32,898 nucleotides of DNA, from contig JADGOO010000070.1 of the NCBI GenBank assembly GCA_017882905.1, positions 1-32,898 on the forward strand, given 5' to 3'. The notes beneath the pieces are model-generated. The model was not told the DNA's origin and did not search any database. It saw only the letters and a program-made list of their open reading frames with translations. Of this stretch, positions 29,158 through 32,898 are shown piece by piece. This DNA comes from Acidimicrobiia bacterium (lineage in GTDB: Bacteria > Actinomycetota > Acidimicrobiia > IMCC26256 > PALSA-610). Both the position numbers and the translations under genes were made by a program. Within the stretch, counting starts at the first letter, position 1. Each line of letters starts with the position of its first letter.

Positions 29158-30035
29158 CCCGACGCCTCGCGGCCGCGCTCGTGGTGAGCGCGGCCGCGTT
29201 GTCGTTCGCACTCGCGGCGGTGGGCGGGAGTACCGCGGGTGCCGCCGGTACCGGACATGCGGTCGTGGTGGTCGACTTCGGTGACGGCCACGCGCACGTC
29301 GCCGGTATCAGCTTCGCGAGCTCGTCGATCAGCGGGCTGGCCGCACTCCAGCTCGCTGGGTATGCGCCGGCGGTGCGCGCGTTCGGCGGGAACGGCGGCG
29401 CGGTGTGCGCGCTCACCGACTCGCACGGTACGCAGCTCGGGTGCCCGACCGACTCGTCGTGCTTCACGTGCGCGGCGCCGAACTACTGGGCGTACTTCCG
29501 CGCCGGGCCCGGTGCGCGTCGCTACGCGTACTCGACCGTGGGTGCGGGATCCACGTCGGTCACGAACGGCAGCGTCGAAGCGTGGCGCTGGGGGCCCGGC
29601 ATCGCGCCGCAGTTCGTGAGCTACACGTCGGTGTATCCGCCACCCGTGGTGCCCACGACGAATGCGCCGTCGGCGACCACGGCGCCAAGCGTCGGTGTCG
29701 CAGGTGGCACCACGACCGTGCCGAGCCGCTTCACGCCCACCACGAGCACGGCTCGCGTGACCGTTGCGCCGGGTCGGGTGGCGCCGACTGTGCCGACCAC
29801 GCGTGCGACAACGGGACACGGGCGGTCTGGCTCCACGGCCACCACATCGGGGTCGCCCGCCACGTCGACAACACGGTCGGCGCGCCTCGCGTCCGGTCGC
29901 GCGCCCGTGGTGCATGGAGGCGGCGGCTCGACGGGCGCGTTCGTCGGGTTCGTCGTGCTGGTCGCGCTGCTGCTCGCGGCGATCGTCGTCGTTCGATTTC
30001 GCCGCCGCGCGGCCGGAGTCGCCCCGGCCCGCTGA
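29154..30035 (+). CDS. Membrane-anchored DUF4430-like protein (transcobalamin beta-domain-like)
   Basis: 293-residue exported protein. GTG 29154 overlaps the stop of the toroid gene by 4 bp (GTGA). Signal peptide ~1-31 (RRLAAALVVSAAALSFALAA). The folded part, ~33-162, has VVVVDFGDGHAHVAGISF, SISGLAALQLAGY, four Cys in VCALTDSHGTQLGCPTDSSC and the following CAAP, then NYWAYFRAGPG and VEAWRWGPG. The Tyr-Trp-x-Tyr and Trp-rich end resembles DUF4430, the fold of the cobalamin-capping beta domain of transcobalamin. A long Thr/Ser/Pro linker (~165-255) precedes a C-terminal transmembrane helix and an Arg-rich tail, with no LPXTG. Under the same riboswitch as the toroid protein. Probably completes a corrinoid-binding pair at the cell surface. 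Confidence 0.78.
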   Translation: MTRRLAAALVVSAAALSFALAAVGGSTAGAAGTGHAVVVVDFGDGHAHVAGISFASSSISGLAALQLAGYAPAVRAFGGNGGAVCALTDSHGTQLGCPTDSSCFTCAAPNYWAYFRAGPGARRYAYSTVGAGSTSVTNGSVEAWRWGPGIAPQFVSYTSVYPPPVVPTTNAPSATTAPSVGVAGGTTTVPSRFTPTTSTARVTVAPGRVAPTVPTTRATTGHGRSGSTATTSGSPATSTTRSARLASGRAPVVHGGGGSTGAFVGFVVLVALLLAAIVVVRFRRRAAGVAPAR

Positions 30036-30052
30036 GGCGTCGAGCAAGGGGG

Positions 30053-30088
30053 TTGACCAGCCTTATAACGGCGTTATATGTTGCTCGC
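30053..30088 (+). promoter_or_regulatory. Leaderless promoter overlapped by a palindromic operator
   Basis: TTGACC (30053-30058) is a near-consensus -35. TATGTT (30077-30082) is a TANNNT -10 with an 18-bp spacer, and the ATG follows 6 nt later; TATATG at 30075 is an alternative -10. The perfect inverted repeat TATAACG-G-CGTTATA (30064-30078) fills the spacer and touches the -10. It looks like a TetR-family operator, where binding would block RNA polymerase. Confidence 0.7.
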
Positions 30089-31444
30089 ATGACGACGACG
30101 GCGCCCGCGAACCCTTATCTGGCCGGCAACTACGGGCCGGTGGCCGAGGAGATCACGACCACCGATCTCGAGGTGCGGGGCCGGCTCCCCGAAGCCCTCA
30201 CCGGGCGCTACTTGCGCACCGGACCGAACCCGAATGGCGCGCCGCCGCAGCCGTACCACTGGTTCCTCGGCGACGGCATGATCCACGGCATCGAGCTCGC
30301 CGGTGGTCGAGCCGGCTGGTACCGCAACCGGTGGGTGCGCACGGGCGAGCTCACGACGAAGCTCGGTGCACCCGCGGTCGATGGCCCCGCGCAGCCGATG
30401 TACGACGCGAGCAACACCAACGTGCTCGGCTTCGCGGGTCGCATCCTCTCGCTCACCGAGGGCTGTTATCCCTACGAGCTGTCGCGCGAGCTCGACACGT
30501 TGCGTCGCTTCATGCCGACCGCCGGCGACCTCCCGCACGGTCTCACTGCGCACCCCAAGGTGGATCCGGTCACCGGCGATCTGCACGGGTTCTCGTACTG
30601 GTTCGTCGAGCCGTACCTCTACTACCACGTGATCCGACCCGACGGCACCGTCGCGGTGAGTGAGCCGATCACGTTGCCGCGGTCGGTGTCGATGCACGAC
30701 TTCGCGATCACGCGTGACCACGTGCTCTTCTTCGATCAGCCGTACGTGTTCGATCTCGACATCGCGATGCAGCAGGGCTTCCCGTTCCGATGGGCGCCCG
30801 AACACGGCGCCCGCCTCGGCGTGCTGCCCCGCACCGGAACCGATGCCGACATCCGTTGGTTCGACACCGAGACCTGTTACTGCTTCCATCCCATGAACGC
30901 GTACGAAGGCGCCGACAACACGATCGTTGTCGACGTTCCGAAGATGGACGGAGTGGGGAGTGGCGCCGCGCCCACGCCGAACAAGCTCTCGCTGGAGCGG
31001 TGGACCGTCGATCTGAACGCCGGTCTCGTGAAGCAGACAGTGCTCGACGACACGCCGCAGGAGTTCTGCCGCGTGAACGAGTCGCTCCTCGGGTCGCCTC
31101 ACCGCTTCGGTTACACGATCGGCACGGGCATGGGCGCCGACGACATGCCGTACGCGAGCACGCGGGTGTTCAAGCACGACCTCGTGGCCGCCACCCGCGC
31201 CGACCACGACTTCGGACCGGGTTGCCATCCGGGCGAGCTCGTGTTCGTGGCCGATCCCGAACGAGCGTCGGCCGAAGACGGCGGATGGTGCATGGGTCTC
31301 GTGCACGACGACGCCACCATGCGCACGCGGCTCGTGGTGCTCGACGCGCAGGACTTCGCCGGGTCGCCTGTGGCTGAGGTGATGCTGCCCACACGCGTGC
31401 CGTACGGCTTCCACGGCAACTGGGTGCCCGACACGCTCGCCTGA
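30089..31444 (+). CDS. Carotenoid cleavage oxygenase family protein
   Basis: 451-residue non-haem iron enzyme of the carotenoid cleavage / apocarotenoid / stilbene oxygenase family, cutting a conjugated double bond with O2. The seven-bladed propeller fold is supported by the four iron-binding histidines in the expected contexts: His155 (LTAHPKVD), His203 (SMHDFAIT), His267 (CFHPMNAYE) and His442 (GFHGNWVP). The N-terminus NPYLAGNYGPVAEE and GRYLRTGPNPNG are family-typical. The frame is open upstream only as a shadow of the preceding gene; ATG 30089 is set by the leaderless promoter 6 nt away. Substrate could be a carotenoid, apocarotenal or lignin-derived stilbene. It is regulated by a TetR-like site, but no TetR gene is in the window. 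Confidence 0.92.
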   Translation: MTTTAPANPYLAGNYGPVAEEITTTDLEVRGRLPEALTGRYLRTGPNPNGAPPQPYHWFLGDGMIHGIELAGGRAGWYRNRWVRTGELTTKLGAPAVDGPAQPMYDASNTNVLGFAGRILSLTEGCYPYELSRELDTLRRFMPTAGDLPHGLTAHPKVDPVTGDLHGFSYWFVEPYLYYHVIRPDGTVAVSEPITLPRSVSMHDFAITRDHVLFFDQPYVFDLDIAMQQGFPFRWAPEHGARLGVLPRTGTDADIRWFDTETCYCFHPMNAYEGADNTIVVDVPKMDGVGSGAAPTPNKLSLERWTVDLNAGLVKQTVLDDTPQEFCRVNESLLGSPHRFGYTIGTGMGADDMPYASTRVFKHDLVAATRADHDFGPGCHPGELVFVADPERASAEDGGWCMGLVHDDATMRTRLVVLDAQDFAGSPVAEVMLPTRVPYGFHGNWVPDTLA

Positions 31445-31485
31445 CGGTCGCCGGCGGAAGTGCGCGCCGCGCAGACCGCGGCGGA

Positions 31486-32898
31486 TCAGGATCGCGGGTG
31501 CCTGGCGAGCCAGGCCTCTTCGAGCTCGCCGAGCGGCGTCGACGGCGGCCCGGCCGCGAACGGCCACAGCTCTTCGGCGATCATGCGCCACCGTGCCGTG
31601 GCGCGCAGCTGGGCCAGCACGGCGTGCAACCCGAGGTTGATGCGCTGCGAGATCACAAAGGCGCTCGGCACGTTGGCCCGCCGCGACACGGCGGCGCCCG
31701 GACCACTGAGATCGAACATCTGGCGCACCGTCGATGATGCGTACTCGGCGCTGAACGTGACCGGCGCGTCGTCCATCACGAACTCGTAGAAGTGGCCGAA
31801 GTAGTCGCGCACCATGTCGTCGGTGATCGACGGGTCGGGTCGGAGCAGCCCGACCCGTTCCGCGACGGCGCGAAACCGCGTGATGTCGTGGTCGATCACC
31901 ATCGAGATGATGAGGTCCTCGAACACCTGCACCTCGTCTTGCGTGTAGCGCTTCACGAGGCCGAAGTCGAGGAACGTCACGTGGCCGCCGGGCCTGAACA
32001 GGTAGTTGCCCGGATGAGGATCACCGTTGAACGCGTGGATGCGGTAGATGCCGCGGAACACGAAGCGGAAGATCGCCTCCGCGGCGAGGTCACGCTCGGC
32101 CTGACTCCACTCGTTGGCCACCTCGTCGAACCGCGCACCGATGGCGAGCTCGGTGGTGAGCACTCGTTGCGTCGAGAGCTCGTCGATCACTGCCGGGATG
32201 TGGATGAACGGGTGCTCCGCGAACCAGTCGGCGAACAAGCGTTGGTTTGCTGCTTCGATCGTGTAATCGAGCTCCTCCAAGAGGCGCTCGCGCAGCTCGG
32301 CGACGAGTGGCGCGGGCTCGAGGCCCGGGAAGGCGAACCCGAGCATCCGGAAGAGCAGGTCGGTGTTGTCGAGGTCGGCGCGGATCGCGGCATCGACTCC
32401 CGGGTATTGCACCTTCACCGCGACCGCACGACCGTCGTGGGTGATCGCGCGGTGCACCTGACCGATCGACGCCGCGGCGATCGGATCGGGATCCCACTCG
32501 GCGAACAGCGCCTCCGGTGGCCGGCCGAGCTCGTGTTGCACGACCTCGGCCGCGAGCTCGCGACTCATCGGCGGTGCGTCCTGCTGCAACGCGGCGAGTG
32601 CAGTGCGGAGCTCTTCCGGCATCGTCTCGTCGATGTAGCTGGCCATCTGACCCAGCTTCATCAGCGCGCCCTTCATCTCGCCGAGCGCGCCGGCCACATC
32701 GGCCGCGTTGCGCAGCCGATGCGCGTCATCGAGCGCCACGCGACGCTGCGCCGATGCGAACGTGCGGCGAGCACGGTGCGTGGCGCCCGCCGCGGCGCGG
32801 CGCGCACCCAAGGCCGCGAGGCGAGCCGTGCGCCGGGACCGTGTCGTGCGCAGGCGCTGCCATGCCGCCACGCCGGTCGCGCCGAGCACGCCCGCCAC
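31486..32898 (-). CDS. UbiB/AarF-family (ABC1) atypical kinase, possibly partial at right edge
   Basis: At least 470 residues of an ABC1/ADCK atypical kinase-like ATPase. The family motif KLGQ is at residues 81-84 (KxGQ), the alanine-rich loop is AAASIGQVH, the beta3 Lys is in VAVKVQYPG, the catalytic loop is NGDPHPGNYLF and the metal motif is FLDFGLVKR. These residues define the UbiB superfamily, which supports quinone or lipid metabolism. In an organism without visible ubiquinone genes, a role connected with menaquinone or isoprenoid lipids is inferred only from company. A GTG codon falls exactly on the window edge, so the true start may be that GTG or further upstream. It converges on the oxygenase gene. 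Confidence 0.9.
   Translation of the reverse strand: MAGVLGATGVAAWQRLRTTRSRRTARLAALGARRAAAGATHRARRTFASAQRRVALDDAHRLRNAADVAGALGEMKGALMKLGQMASYIDETMPEELRTALAALQQDAPPMSRELAAEVVQHELGRPPEALFAEWDPDPIAAASIGQVHRAITHDGRAVAVKVQYPGVDAAIRADLDNTDLLFRMLGFAFPGLEPAPLVAELRERLLEELDYTIEAANQRLFADWFAEHPFIHIPAVIDELSTQRVLTTELAIGARFDEVANEWSQAERDLAAEAIFRFVFRGIYRIHAFNGDPHPGNYLFRPGGHVTFLDFGLVKRYTQDEVQVFEDLIISMVIDHDITRFRAVAERVGLLRPDPSITDDMVRDYFGHFYEFVMDDAPVTFSAEYASSTVRQMFDLSGPGAAVSRRANVPSAFVISQRINLGLHAVLAQLRATARWRMIAEELWPFAAGPPSTPLGELEEAWLARHPRS

Noticed and set aside
31461-31473. Small hairpin TGCGC-GCC-GCGCA between the oxygenase and the UbiB gene as a terminator.
   Set aside because: Only 5 bp with a 3-nt loop and no T-run; too weak to call in 70%-type GC DNA.
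1-32898. CRISPR arrays, tRNA/rRNA genes, insertion sequences, prophage or integrase genes.
   Set aside because: No spaced direct repeats, tRNA cloverleaf with CCA-type end, transposase or integrase motifs were seen on either strand.

Overview
The window is high-GC, densely coded DNA from a chromosome. Its gene families point to a high-GC actinobacterium: a classical menaquinone pathway, a fused two-domain ECF ATPase, an LPXTG-type anchor, many GTG starts and several genes that look leaderless (TANNNT hexamer 6-8 nt before the start codon, no Shine-Dalgarno). An Acidimicrobiia-type lineage is my best guess, but that is inference and not proven by any single gene.

Layout. (1) 1-5014 is mixed metabolism: a partial AtuA-family (DUF1446) gene translationally coupled to an amidase, a DUF1361 membrane protein, a YbjN-like protein, a D-threonine-aldolase-like PLP enzyme and a small unknown gene. 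(2) 5021-9590 and 18018-20631 form a menaquinone locus: menE, menA, menH and menD on one side; merR, menG (ubiE) and the isochorismate synthase menF as an overlapping operon on the other. menB and menC are not in the window. (3) Between the two halves sits a single 8.1-kb gene (9619-17727) for a 2702-residue secreted multidomain protein. It has Ig-like domains, a GH43/GH32-like propeller, amidotransferase-like and deacetylase-like regions, lectin-like domains, four cadherin-like repeats and two PA14-like repeats. A structured leader precedes it and ends in a hairpin that buries the ribosome binding site. (4) 20686-23956 holds two crotonases, a small membrane protein and an MFS exporter. (5) 23986-30035 is a vitamin B12 locus. 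An ECF transporter operon (T-AA-S) runs leftward. A cobalamin riboswitch runs rightward into two overlapping genes: an LPXTG-anchored alpha/alpha-toroid protein and a membrane-anchored DUF4430-like protein. Together these resemble the two halves of animal intrinsic factor/transcobalamin. (6) 30089-31444 is a carotenoid cleavage oxygenase behind a promoter overlapped by a TetR-like palindrome. (7) 31486 to the right edge is a UbiB/AarF-family kinase-like gene.

How it fits together. MenF makes isochorismate, and MenD and MenH turn it into SHCHC. MenE activates o-succinylbenzoate, MenA prenylates the naphthoate and MenG methylates the product to menaquinone. The tandem-HTH MerR regulator heads the menG-menF operon and has a MerR-style promoter with a dyad of its own. 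The B12 locus reads as a capture-and-import system: two surface proteins bind corrinoid and hand it to the ECF importer. The most novel items are the split transcobalamin-like pair, the switch-like leader of the giant secreted protein, the MerR-type promoter of the men operon and a 45-bp in-frame repeat inside menD.
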